Source of the DNA: Marilutibacter spongiae
Lineage (GTDB): Bacteria > Pseudomonadota > Gammaproteobacteria > Xanthomonadales > Xanthomonadaceae
Direction: 5' to 3'
NCBI RefSeq assembly: GCF_014145325.1
Contig: NZ_JACHTF010000004.1
Span: forward strand, 124,001-188,000
Length of the DNA stretch: 64,000 bases
The position numbers and the translations under genes are program-made. Position 1 is the first letter of the stretch. Every line of letters starts with the position of its first letter. Positions 8,102 to 17,767 of this stretch are shown piece by piece. The notes under the pieces are model-generated. The model saw nothing but the letters and a program-made list of their open reading frames with translations, did not search any database and was not told the origin of the DNA.

Positions 8102-9820
8102 TCAGTGGGCGGCCGTGGCCTCGCCGGCACCGCGCGGCACGCGGATGTCGTCGACCATGTCCTGCACGTGCTGCGGTGGCGGCGGCGTCATCCGCGACAC
8201 GCCGAAGGCGATCGCGAAGTTCAGCAGCATGCCGATCACGCCAATGCCCTCGGGCGATATCCCGAACAACCAGTTCGCCGGCACGTTCTCCGCCATGGGC
8301 GCCATGAACACGCCCTTGAAGTAGACGATGTAGCAGACGGTGAAGACCAGGCCCACCACCATGCCCGCCACCGCACCCTGCATGTTGGTGCGCTTGTCGA
8401 AGATGCCGAGCACGATCGCCGGGAAGAAGGTCGCCGCCGCGAGACCGAAGGCGAACGCCACCACCTCGGCGACGAAGCCCGGTGGATAGATGCCCAGCAG
8501 GCCGGCCACGACCACCGCGCAACCGGCGGCGATGCGGGCATAGAGCAGCTCCTGCTTCTCGGTGATGCCGGGCATCACCACCTTCTTCAACAAGTCGTGC
8601 GATACCGCCGAGGAAATCACCAGCAACAGGCCCGCTGCAGTGCTGAGCGCCGCCGCCAGTCCACCGGCGGCCACCAGGGCGATCACCCACGCCGGCAGGC
8701 GCGCGATCTCCGGATTGGCCAGGACCATGATGTCGCGGTCGATGGTCATCTCGTTGCGGTCGTCCTTGGCGTAGAACATCTTGCCGTCGCTGTTCTTGTC
8801 GTCCCAGGTGATGAGGCCGGTCTTCTCCCAGTTGCGCACCCAGGCCGGGGCGGTCGCATGCTCGGTACCCTGCATGTCGGCGCCGTTGATGGTCTGGATC
8901 ATGTTGACGCGGGCGAAGCTGGCGACCGCCGGGGCGGTGGTGTAAAGCAGCGCGATGAAGAGGATCGCCCAGCCCGCGGAACGACGCGCGTCGCGCACCT
9001 TCGGCACGGTGAAGAAGCGGACGATCACGTGCGGAAGGCCCGCGGTGCCGACCATCAGCGCCAGGGTGATGGCGAAGACGTCGATGGTCGATTTACTGCC
9101 CTCGGTATAGGCCGCGAACCCCAACTGCGTACTCAGGCCGTCGAGCTTGTCCAGCAGGTACACCCCGCTGCCATCGGCGAGCTTGCTGCCGAAGCCGAGC
9201 TGCGGGATCGCGTTGCCGGTGAGCAGGATCGAGATGAAGATCGCCGGCACCATGAACGCGAAGATCAGCACGCAGTACTGCGCGACCTGCGTGTAGGTGA
9301 TGCCCTTCATGCCGCCGAGCACGGCGTAGAAGAACACGATCGCCATGCCGATGATGACGCCGGTGGTGATGTCCACCTCCAGGAAGCGGCTGAAGACGAT
9401 GCCGACGCCGCGCATCTGCCCGGCGACGTAGGTGAACGACACGAAGATCGCGCACACCACCGCCACCAGTCGCGCGGTGTCGGAGTAGTAGCGGTCGCCG
9501 ACGAAGTCCGGCACGGTGAACTTGCCGAACTTGCGCAGGTACGGGGCCAGCAGCAGGGCCAGCAGCACGTAGCCGCCGGTCCAGCCCATCAGGTACACCG
9601 AACCGTCGTAGCCGGCGAAGCTGATGATGCCGGCCATCGAGATGAACGACGCCGCGCTCATCCAGTCGGCCGCGGTGGCCATGCCGTTGGCGACGGGGTG
9701 GACGCCGCCGCCGGCGACGTAGAACTCCTTGGTACTGCCGACCCGACTCCAGATAGCGATGCCGATGTACAGCGCGAAGCTGAGGCCGACGAGCAGGTAG
9801 GTCCAGGCTTGGACGGACAT
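8102..9820 (-). CDS. actP: Sodium:acetate symporter, large subunit (ActP-like, VC_2705 family)
   Basis: Inner-membrane SLC5/SSS transporter of 572 residues that takes up acetate or related short carboxylates with Na+. Many hydrophobic segments are visible, starting AWTYLLVGLSFALYIGIAIW, with the SSS core NGMATAADWMSAASFISMAG (residues about 45-65) and the GTAGLPHVIVRFFTV motif. A long hydrophilic insert between TM segments (near residues 290-350) is usual for the VC_2705 subgroup. The small DUF4212 gene lies 10 nt upstream and a porin gene before that. The acs gene is divergent, so uptake and activation are encoded back to back. The exact substrate is inferred from context. Confidence 0.92.
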   Translation of the reverse strand: MSVQAWTYLLVGLSFALYIGIAIWSRVGSTKEFYVAGGGVHPVANGMATAADWMSAASFISMAGIISFAGYDGSVYLMGWTGGYVLLALLLAPYLRKFGKFTVPDFVGDRYYSDTARLVAVVCAIFVSFTYVAGQMRGVGIVFSRFLEVDITTGVIIGMAIVFFYAVLGGMKGITYTQVAQYCVLIFAFMVPAIFISILLTGNAIPQLGFGSKLADGSGVYLLDKLDGLSTQLGFAAYTEGSKSTIDVFAITLALMVGTAGLPHVIVRFFTVPKVRDARRSAGWAILFIALLYTTAPAVASFARVNMIQTINGADMQGTEHATAPAWVRNWEKTGLITWDDKNSDGKMFYAKDDRNEMTIDRDIMVLANPEIARLPAWVIALVAAGGLAAALSTAAGLLLVISSAVSHDLLKKVVMPGITEKQELLYARIAAGCAVVVAGLLGIYPPGFVAEVVAFAFGLAAATFFPAIVLGIFDKRTNMQGAVAGMVVGLVFTVCYIVYFKGVFMAPMAENVPANWLFGISPEGIGVIGMLLNFAIAFGVSRMTPPPPQHVQDMVDDIRVPRGAGEATAAH

Positions 9821-9830
9821 ATGCCTCTCC

Positions 9831-10094
9831 TCAGTCTTCGTGGAGGTCGAGCTCGCGCTCGAGCCGGTTCATCCGCCATGCGTAGTAGAACGTCAGCAGG
9901 ACGAATACGTAGATCGACCCCTGCTGGGCGAAGTAGAAGCCCAGCTTGAAGCCGCCGATGCGGAACTGGTTGAGCGCGTCCGCGAAGACGATGCCGGCGC
10001 CGAAGGACACCAGCGCCCAGATGGCGAGCAGGATCGCCATCAGCCGGAGGTTCGCGCGCCAGTACTGCTTGGCGTTTATGTGTTTGCCTGACAT
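9831..10094 (-). CDS. DUF4212 small subunit of the sodium/carboxylate symporter
   Basis: An 87-residue protein with two membrane helices ([20 protein letters not shown] and [15 protein letters not shown]) and a charged C-terminus. DUF4212 proteins nearly always sit directly before VC_2705-type SSS transporters and are taken to be a partner subunit. Here it precedes actP by 10 nt. Confidence 0.92.
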   Translation of the reverse strand: MSGKHINAKQYWRANLRLMAILLAIWALVSFGAGIVFADALNQFRIGGFKLGFYFAQQGSIYVFVLLTFYYAWRMNRLERELDLHED

Positions 10095-10104
10095 GGCTGC
10101 CTCC

Positions 10105-11496
10105 TCAGAAGCTGTACTTGACGGTGGTGTGGATGCGTTTCATGTCGCCTTCGCGGTCGTCCTCGAGCGAGCGCTGGCCGTAGCTCAGTTCGGCGCCGAC
10201 ATCCAGCTTCGGGAACGGCGAATAGATCAGGTTGGCGCGGATGGACTGCGAGCGCTCGGTGACGCCGTAGCCGGTGAGGTCGACGTCGTTGTCGAAATGC
10301 GCCGCCGAGTACATGAGGTTGCCGCGCAGCTTGTCGTTGAAGACGTGGCGCCAGGCGACGAAGCCGCTGTAGCCGTCCAGCGGGTCGATGTCGCCGTCGA
10401 TGTCCTGGACGACGTCCGTGCCCATGCCGAAGGCCATGTAGCGACCGATGCCGCTGCCGGCGTTGACCATGTAGCGCAGATCGTTGCTGGCGCCGAGGTT
10501 GAACTTGCCGCCGACGCTGACCGCGCCGCCGCCGGCGGTTTCGTCGCCGTCCTTGAACTGGCGCAGCATGCCGGCCAGGCTCAGGTGGCCCCAGTCGCCC
10601 TTGGTCACCCAGCGACCGGTGAGGTCGGGCATGACGTTGTCGCCGCTGTTGTAGCGGCCGGCGCCCTGGTAGGCGGTGACCAGGGTCTGCGGGTTCTCGA
10701 TCGACAGCGACCAGGGACCGTTGGTGTAGCGCAACTGCGCCTGGCGCACGAAGATGGTGCCATCGGTGACGCCGAGGAAGTCCACCGTGTCCGGCAGCGC
10801 GGCGGTGTCCTGGAAGTTCGACCAGGTCTGGCCCGCCAGCCAGTTGTTCCAGCTGACGTAGGCGTGGCGCAGGGTGACCGCGTAGGTGTTGGTCGAGGTC
10901 TCGTTGCCCGCCAGCGCGTTGGTGCCGCCGCCGAAGAAGTCCGCCTCGATGTACGCCTTGAGCTTGTCGCCTTCGTCGGTCACGTAGTCGGCGCCGAACC
11001 AGAAGCGCGAGAACTGCGCGTGGAAGTCGGCGTAGGGATCGGTGTCGGGCTCGGCCCCGTTCGCGGCGACCGGGATCGTGCTGGGCACGTAGAACAGGCG
11101 GCCGGAATTGCCGTCGGCGATCTCGCCGTCGCTGGTATCGGTCACCATGGCGTCGAGCTTGATGAAGCCGCCGAAGGAGAACTTGCTGCCTGGATTTCCG
11201 GCGGTGAGGATCGGCGTGGACTGGATCGTGGGCGCGGTGCCGGCTGCCGGCGCGGCGGGGGCCGCGGGGGCCGCCGCGGGCGCGGTCGGCGCCTGGGACT
11301 GCTGCTGTTGCACCAGTTGCTGCACCATCTTCTCGAGTTCGGCGACGCGCGCCTCGAGTTCTGCTTCCTTCGCCGTCTGCGCCATGGCCAGGCCGGGCAA
11401 CAGCAGGGCAACGGCCAGTGCCGTCGCCAGGCGGCGCTTGCGGACGAGCGCCGGCATGGGGCCGGTGGCGCCGCGCGATGCGATGCGTGTGGACAT
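10105..11496 (-). CDS. DcaP-like trimeric outer-membrane porin
   Basis: A 463-residue outer-membrane channel. The signal peptide ends after [14 protein letters not shown] (about residue 39). Next comes a coiled-coil stretch ([23 protein letters not shown]), then an Ala/Pro linker, then a beta-barrel starting [19 protein letters not shown] and ending in Phe (HTTVKYSF), the usual outer-membrane assembly signal. DcaP-type porins pass dicarboxylates and other small carboxylates. The start at 11496 is supported by GGGAGG about 7 nt upstream. It probably leads the operon with DUF4212 (gap 10 nt) and actP. Confidence 0.88.
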   Translation of the reverse strand: MSTRIASRGATGPMPALVRKRRLATALAVALLLPGLAMAQTAKEAELEARVAELEKMVQQLVQQQQSQAPTAPAAAPAAPAAPAAGTAPTIQSTPILTAGNPGSKFSFGGFIKLDAMVTDTSDGEIADGNSGRLFYVPSTIPVAANGAEPDTDPYADFHAQFSRFWFGADYVTDEGDKLKAYIEADFFGGGTNALAGNETSTNTYAVTLRHAYVSWNNWLAGQTWSNFQDTAALPDTVDFLGVTDGTIFVRQAQLRYTNGPWSLSIENPQTLVTAYQGAGRYNSGDNVMPDLTGRWVTKGDWGHLSLAGMLRQFKDGDETAGGGAVSVGGKFNLGASNDLRYMVNAGSGIGRYMAFGMGTDVVQDIDGDIDPLDGYSGFVAWRHVFNDKLRGNLMYSAAHFDNDVDLTGYGVTERSQSIRANLIYSPFPKLDVGAELSYGQRSLEDDREGDMKRIHTTVKYSF

Positions 11497-11745
11497 GATT
11501 CCCTCCCGAGGAATGCCGTGGTCTGCACGGTGACGGCAGGCTGCGCGCACTGTGTCGAGGCCAACCATTCGCCATTGGTCGAACGACGGGCCGAATGCCG
11601 CCAAAGCCCCGCGCTTTTCGACCATGGTCTAAGGAAATCCACGCCGGGCACACGGGCCGATACGGCACACTGGGCGTGCGGGCCACGCGTTTTCGCCGCA
11701 CTGCAACACCGCACCAGCGCAGCATCCGAGCCAATGGAGCCTCCC
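11497..11745. promoter_or_regulatory. Divergent control region of the porin-actP operon and acs
   Basis: A 249-bp gap between two divergent acetate-use units. It should hold both promoters and the CrbR target site. I could not define a sigma-70 promoter or a regulator site with confidence. It contains the palindrome ACCATGGT at about 11624 and a GGTCGAACGACGGGCCGAA segment, neither of which can be assigned. Confidence 0.5.
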
Positions 11746-13698
<1,953 letters not shown>

Positions 13699-13714
13699 CC
13701 GGCACCGCCGGCGT

Positions 13715-13745
13715 GCCCTTCGTCGCCCCGCGGTCGACGAAGGGC
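13715..13745. other. Hairpin between acs and crbR
   Basis: Perfect 11-bp inverted repeat GCCCTTCGTCG (13715-13725) and CGACGAAGGGC (13735-13745) with a 9-nt loop and no T-tract. It may slow transcription or stabilise the acs mRNA end; the role is not known. Confidence 0.45.
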
Positions 13746-13858
13746 TGGGCAGGACGGTGTCCTGCCCCGATCATGTCCTCGCGGCAACGCGTCCTGCACC
13801 CTCCCCTGCCTTCCCCGCCCGCCGCCGTCGCGGGGCAGGCGAAACCACCGGATCCCCC

Positions 13859-14536
13859 ATGTCATCGAGCACCACCGTCATCGTCGCCGACGACCACCCG
13901 CTGTTCCGCGAGGCCCTGCGCGGGGCGGTGGCCCGGGTGCTGCCCGACGCGCGCCTGCGCGAGGCCGACGGGGTCGAATCGCTGTATGCGCTCGTGGAGA
14001 CCGAGCCCGACGCCGACCTGCTCCTGCTCGACCTCAACATGCCCGGCGCGCAGGGCTTCAGCGCCCTGGTCCACCTGCGGGCGCTGCATCCGCAGCTGCC
14101 CATCGTGGTGGTCTCCGCGCGCGAGGAACCCGCGGTGATGCGGCGCGCGCTCGACCACGGCGCGGTCGGCTTCATCCCCAAGTCGGCCGACGCGACGACG
14201 CTGGGCGAGGCCATCACCACCGTGCTCGACGGCGACCGCTGGGCACCGGAAGCGGCGCTGTCGGCGCCGGCCACCGACGAGGCCGAGCACGACGCCGCGC
14301 AACGCCTGCGCGACCTCACCCCGCAGCAGTTCCGCGTGCTGCAGATGCTCGGCGCGGGACTGCTCAACAAGCAGATCGCCTACGACCTGGGCGTGTCCGA
14401 GGCGACCATCAAGGCGCACGTGACCGCGATCCTGCGCAAGCTGGGCGCCAACAACCGCACCCAGGCGGTGCTGATTGCCGGCCGGCTTGCGGTCGATCCG
14501 GGCGCGATCGTGCCGCCGCCCGAAGAACCCGACTAG
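13859..14536 (+). CDS. crbR: LuxR-type response regulator, CrbR-like
   Basis: A 225-residue two-component regulator. The N-terminal receiver domain has VADDHPLF and the phosphate acceptor D58 (LLLLDLNMPG), T/S and K positions (VVVSAREE, FIPKSADA). The C-terminal LuxR-type helix-turn-helix spans about residues 150-205 (LTPQQFRVLQ...LGVSEATIKAHVTAILRKLG). Its place after acs and the presence of a CrbS-like hybrid kinase 5 kb downstream point to the CrbS/CrbR pair that switches on acs in Vibrio and Pseudomonas. The start at 13859 gives the usual receiver N-terminus. The symbol is assigned by family and context. Confidence 0.88.
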   Translation: MSSSTTVIVADDHPLFREALRGAVARVLPDARLREADGVESLYALVETEPDADLLLLDLNMPGAQGFSALVHLRALHPQLPIVVVSAREEPAVMRRALDHGAVGFIPKSADATTLGEAITTVLDGDRWAPEAALSAPATDEAEHDAAQRLRDLTPQQFRVLQMLGAGLLNKQIAYDLGVSEATIKAHVTAILRKLGANNRTQAVLIAGRLAVDPGAIVPPPEEPD

Positions 14537-14609
14537 GCCGCCCGCCGGGCCCGACCCCGGCCAGGCAGTCGAGATGGGCGACGCGCTTCGCATCAGCCCG
14601 GCGATCTGC

Positions 14610-14615
14610 TCCAAT
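14610..14615 (+). promoter_or_regulatory. Possible -10 box of the pepsin-like protease gene
   Basis: TCCAAT ends 6 nt before the ATG at 14622, with TTCGCA 17 nt upstream. The match is weak but the spacing equals the other leaderless genes in the window. If real, it would allow the cassette to be expressed apart from crbR. Confidence 0.3.
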
Positions 14616-14621
14616 CGGCGC

Positions 14622-15905
14622 ATGGACGCCCAACCGCCCGCGGCGGAAGACCTGCACCTGCCGATCTCGCTGGCCTGGGCCAAGGGGGCCTATACCGTGT
14701 CGATCGACTTCGGCAGCCAGGCGCGCGAGGCACGGCTGATCCTCGACACCGGCAGCAGCACCCTGGTGGTGTTGCCGCACGCGTACGCACCTGACGACGA
14801 CGCCGCGCTGGACGCCACCTCCTGGGCCCAGCAGCTGCACTATGGCCGGGGCCACTGGACCGGCCCGGTAGTGCGCACCCGCGTGGCCTTCGGTGATGCA
14901 CCCCGTGCCTGCGGCCTGGAGGACGCACAGGTCGCCCTGGCGACGACGGGGGCGGAAGACTTCCACGATGCCGACGGCATCTTCGGCCTGGCCTATGGCG
15001 GCCTGGACACCGGCCATGACATGGCCCGCCTGCTGGCGGCCCGGGGCGTCGACCCGGCCCTGACCTGGCCGTGGCCCTTCGGTGGCACGCAAGACGCGGA
15101 CGCCGATGCGCTCGCCGGCCTGATCGTGCAACAGCCGCCCGTCGCGCTGGCTCCCCTGTTCTCCCAGCTCGCGGCGCGGGGCCGCGTGCGCGACCGCTTC
15201 GGCCTGCTCGTCCACCGTGCCCTGGTCCACGTGGGCGAGGCCGGCGCCGATGATGCGGCCCTCGATGCCGATCCGCTCAACCGCGGCGTGCTGGTGCTGG
15301 GCGGCGGCGAGGCCTGCGGCGAGCTGCACGATGGCGCGTTCCAGGACATCCGCATCGTCCATGACCTGTACTACAACGCAGGCCTGGTCGCCGTACAGGT
15401 CGGCGACGGGCCCCGGATCCCGGTGCCGCCGCTGGACGCGGTCTACGCCGACCGCGCGGCCAGCAACGCGATCCTCGATACCGGCAGCAGCTTCGTGGTG
15501 CTCGAGCAGGGCGTCCACGACGCCGTGATGGCCGACCTGGGCCGCCTCGACCCCCGGCTGCCCGCGCTGGCCCAGCGCTTCCGTGCGCAGTTCGGCAAGG
15601 ACGGGCAGGGCGTCCCCAACGCCGAGGTCGAGGCCCTCGACTGGCCGGTCCTGACGTTCCACCTGGAGGCCGACGACGGCGGCGAAGTGGCGCTCGCCTG
15701 TGGACCCGAGGCGTACTGGCCGCGCAATGCCATGTCCGCCGGGCAGGCCTTCTTCCTGTTGATGCCGCAACTACCGGGCTGGCCGAACCAGTCGATCCTG
15801 GGCCTGCCGCTGATGGCCGGCCGCTTCTGCGTGTTCGACCGCGATGCCGATGGCGGCCGCGGACGGGTGCGGGTCGCATCGGCGCGACCGCCGGCTGGCG
15901 CATGA
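14622..15905 (+). CDS. Pepsin-like (family A1) aspartic protease, bacterial
   Basis: A 427-residue two-lobed aspartic peptidase. Two catalytic Asp motifs, LILDTGSS (Asp42) and AILDTGSS (Asp286), lie 244 residues apart, as expected for the two lobes of a pepsin fold; retropepsins have one motif per chain. Hydrophobic-hydrophobic-Gly elements occur after each (IFGLAYGG, ILGLPLM). No signal peptide, propeptide or Cys-rich pattern is seen, so it is probably cytoplasmic like shewasin-type bacterial pepsins. The stop codon overlaps the GNAT start (ATGA), which ties it to the methyltransferase/peptide genes downstream. A role in cutting the borosin precursor is inferred from position only. It could also be an unrelated housekeeping protease. 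Confidence 0.85.
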   Translation: MDAQPPAAEDLHLPISLAWAKGAYTVSIDFGSQAREARLILDTGSSTLVVLPHAYAPDDDAALDATSWAQQLHYGRGHWTGPVVRTRVAFGDAPRACGLEDAQVALATTGAEDFHDADGIFGLAYGGLDTGHDMARLLAARGVDPALTWPWPFGGTQDADADALAGLIVQQPPVALAPLFSQLAARGRVRDRFGLLVHRALVHVGEAGADDAALDADPLNRGVLVLGGGEACGELHDGAFQDIRIVHDLYYNAGLVAVQVGDGPRIPVPPLDAVYADRAASNAILDTGSSFVVLEQGVHDAVMADLGRLDPRLPALAQRFRAQFGKDGQGVPNAEVEALDWPVLTFHLEADDGGEVALACGPEAYWPRNAMSAGQAFFLLMPQLPGWPNQSILGLPLMAGRFCVFDRDADGGRGRVRVASARPPAGA

Positions 15906-16441
15906 GCGGGTCGCTGCGGACCGCCCGTTTCCAGCTGCGTCCGCTGCAGGCGGACGATCCGGCCGATCGCGACCTTTACGTGGCCCTCTATACCAGCCCG
16001 GCGGTCATGGCCCGGATCATGCCGCCCCTGGCAGCGGCCGGGGCGACGGCGGCGTTCGAGCGCACCTGCCGCCACAACGCCCGCGACACGCCCGGCCACC
16101 GCCACTGGTCGGTGGTCGAAGCCGCCACCGGGCGGCGGGCCGGGGTCGTCGGCCTGCTCCGCGAGGGCCGTTGCGTCGAGATCGGGGGGGTACTGCTGCC
16201 GGCCTGGTGGAATCGCGGGGTGTCGCGCGAGGCCTACGCCCGGATCATCGACCATGCCTTCGAGGCGATGGGGGTCGACCTGGTGTTCGGGGAGCGCGTC
16301 GACGACGCCCACGCGCGCCTGATCGACCGCCTGTTCGCGCCGCTGGGGCTGGCGCGCGTGCCGGCAGGGGCCCGGGTCGATGGCCGCTGCCGCTGGGAAC
16401 TGCGCCAGGCTGACTGGGCGGCCCGACGCGACGGGCCGTGA
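15902..16441 (+). CDS. GNAT-family N-acetyltransferase
   Basis: A 179-residue protein of the RimJ/RimL type: it starts with TARFQLRPLQADD, has a central beta-strand pair (HWSVVEAATGRRAGVVGLL, VEIGGVLLPAWWNRGVSREAYARIIDHAF) and a C-terminal strand (MGVDLVFGERV). It would move an acetyl group from acetyl-CoA to an amine, often a protein or peptide N-terminus. The canonical R/Q-x-x-G-x-G/A motif is not clear (WWNRGVSREA stands in its place). It overlaps the pepsin gene by 4 nt, so the two are translationally coupled. An action on the methylated peptide is a guess from context. Confidence 0.75.
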   Translation: MSGSLRTARFQLRPLQADDPADRDLYVALYTSPAVMARIMPPLAAAGATAAFERTCRHNARDTPGHRHWSVVEAATGRRAGVVGLLREGRCVEIGGVLLPAWWNRGVSREAYARIIDHAFEAMGVDLVFGERVDDAHARLIDRLFAPLGLARVPAGARVDGRCRWELRQADWAARRDGP

Positions 16442-16447
16442 TCCATT

Positions 16448-16475
16448 TTGCAAAGTCTGTCCGTAGCGGTATTGT
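16448..16475 (+). promoter_or_regulatory. Possible sigma-70 promoter of the borosin pair
   Basis: TTGCAA (16448-16453), 16-nt spacer, TATTGT (16470-16475) in a short AT-richer stretch between the GNAT stop and the methyltransferase start. An AAGGG ribosome binding site follows before ATG 16510. It is one of the few recognisable -35/-10 pairs in this region. Confidence 0.45.
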
Positions 16476-16509
16476 CCAGCTCTACACGGCTGGGGAGCGA
16501 AGGGCACGC

Positions 16510-17364
16510 ATGACGGCGTCGGCCGCCAATTCACCGGGCAGGCTCGCCTGCGTCGGCCTCGGCATGATGCTCGGGGCCCACGTCGGCCCGCGTGCACGCA
16601 GCCATGTCGAACAGGCGGACGTGGTCTTCAGCGCCGTGTCCGATCCGCTGGTCGAATTGTGGCTCCAGCAGATGAACCCCGACGTACGCAGCCTGCAGGC
16701 CTTCTATGGCGACGGCAAGCCGCGCCACGACACCTATCGGCAGATGACCGAGGCGATGCTGGCGGAAGTCCGCGCCGGCAAGCACGTGTGCGGCGCGTTC
16801 TACGGCCATCCGGGCATCTTCGCCAAGGCACCGCACGACGCGATCGCGCAGGCGCGGGCCGAGGGCTTCCCGGCGCACATGGAACCCGGCGTGTCGGCCG
16901 AGGACTGCCTGTACGCCGACCTGGGCATCGACCCGGGCCGGGTCGGCTGCCAGCACTACGAGGCCAGCCAGCTGCTGTTCTACCGCCGCCGCATCGATCC
17001 CGGCGCCTACCTCGTGCTGTGGCAGGTGGGCTGGGTGGGCGACCGGACCTATCGCCGGTTCGCCACCGGCCCGGCGCACCGCCAGTTGCTGGTGGACCGC
17101 CTGCGGGAGGACTACCCCGCCGACCACGTGGTCATCGCCTACGAAGCGGCGATCCTGCCCACCGCGTCGCCGCGGATGGAACCGGTCGCGTTGCGTGCGC
17201 TCGCCGGGACCGAGCTGAGCATGCACACCACCCTGGTCGTGCCCCCTGCCGTCGAACTGCAACCCGACGCGGCGATGCTGGCCCGCATCGAAGCCCTGGA
17301 AGCGTCCGAACGCGTCGCGCCACCCGTGTCGTATCCACCACCCGTGAAAGAAGGAGTTCCGTAA
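16510..17364 (+). CDS. Split-borosin peptide alpha-N-methyltransferase (SonM-like, tetrapyrrole methylase fold)
   Basis: A 284-residue SAM-dependent methyltransferase. Motifs: glycine-rich N-terminus LACVGLGMMLGAHV; Y66, R72 and Y76 in FYGDGKPRHDTYRQM, the spacing of the catalytic Tyr/Arg/Tyr of borosin enzymes such as OphMA; YGHPGIFA (98-105) for SAM; MEPGVSAEDCLYADLGIDPG (124-143); HYEASQLLFY. The whole chain follows the pattern of Shewanella SonM rather than that of cobalamin or sirohaem methylases, and no cobalamin genes are near. Such enzymes methylate backbone amides of a peptide supplied in trans. The start at 16510 is preceded by AAGGG. The stop (TAATG) overlaps the start of the peptide gene by one base, giving a strict enzyme/substrate pair. 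Confidence 0.88.
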   Translation: MTASAANSPGRLACVGLGMMLGAHVGPRARSHVEQADVVFSAVSDPLVELWLQQMNPDVRSLQAFYGDGKPRHDTYRQMTEAMLAEVRAGKHVCGAFYGHPGIFAKAPHDAIAQARAEGFPAHMEPGVSAEDCLYADLGIDPGRVGCQHYEASQLLFYRRRIDPGAYLVLWQVGWVGDRTYRRFATGPAHRQLLVDRLREDYPADHVVIAYEAAILPTASPRMEPVALRALAGTELSMHTTLVVPPAVELQPDAAMLARIEALEASERVAPPVSYPPPVKEGVP

Positions 17365-17645
17365 TGTCGAACGTCGTGAAGTTCCTCGAGGCACTGGGTC
17401 GCAACCCGGCGCTGCTGACCGAAGACCAGTACGCGGACGCCGTCGCCGCGCTCGAGCTCGACGCCGAGTCGGCGGCCGCGCTTGCGCGCCGGGATGCCAC
17501 CCGCATCGCCGAGCTGCTTGAAGCCCCCGCGGTCACCTTCTGCGGCCTGTTCCCCGCCGAGGAAGAGCAGCCGGTCAAGGAGGACGAACCGGACGAGGAC
17601 GACCGGGACGCGCCCGAGAAGGACGCCAGCGCCCGAGCGGCCTGA
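17364..17645 (+). CDS. Candidate split-borosin precursor peptide (SonA-like)
   Basis: A 93-residue peptide gene directly coupled to the methyltransferase (TAATG overlap; AAGGAG ribosome binding site at 17351). Residues 1-53 are helical and begin MSNVVKFLEALGRNPALL, like the borosin-binding domain of SonA. Residues 54-65 (APAVTFCGLFPA) form the only hydrophobic segment and include one Cys (60). Residues 66-93 are an acidic, disordered tail (13 Asp/Glu in 28). The likely backbone-methylated core lies in about residues 55-64. Known borosin cores sit near the C-terminus of the precursor, so the long acidic follower is notable. Identity as a borosin substrate rests on layout and partner gene; the methylated residues are unknown. 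Confidence 0.8.
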   Translation: MSNVVKFLEALGRNPALLTEDQYADAVAALELDAESAAALARRDATRIAELLEAPAVTFCGLFPAEEEQPVKEDEPDEDDRDAPEKDASARAA

Positions 17646-17767
17646 ACCATGCGCCTGGCGACCCGGTACGTCGCGGCATCCGTCGCCATCGCGCCGGTCC
17701 CGGACCGGCGTGGCGGCGGACCGTCGCCTACCGGGATCGCCGGGCCCAGAGCCGCGCGCGTCGGACC

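Noticed and set aside
16510-17364. Cobalamin/sirohaem (uroporphyrinogen) methyltransferase
   Set aside because: It shares the fold, but the motif pattern follows SonM (Y66/R72/Y76, MEPGVSAEDCLYADLGIDPG), it is coupled to a small peptide gene, and no corrin genes are nearby.
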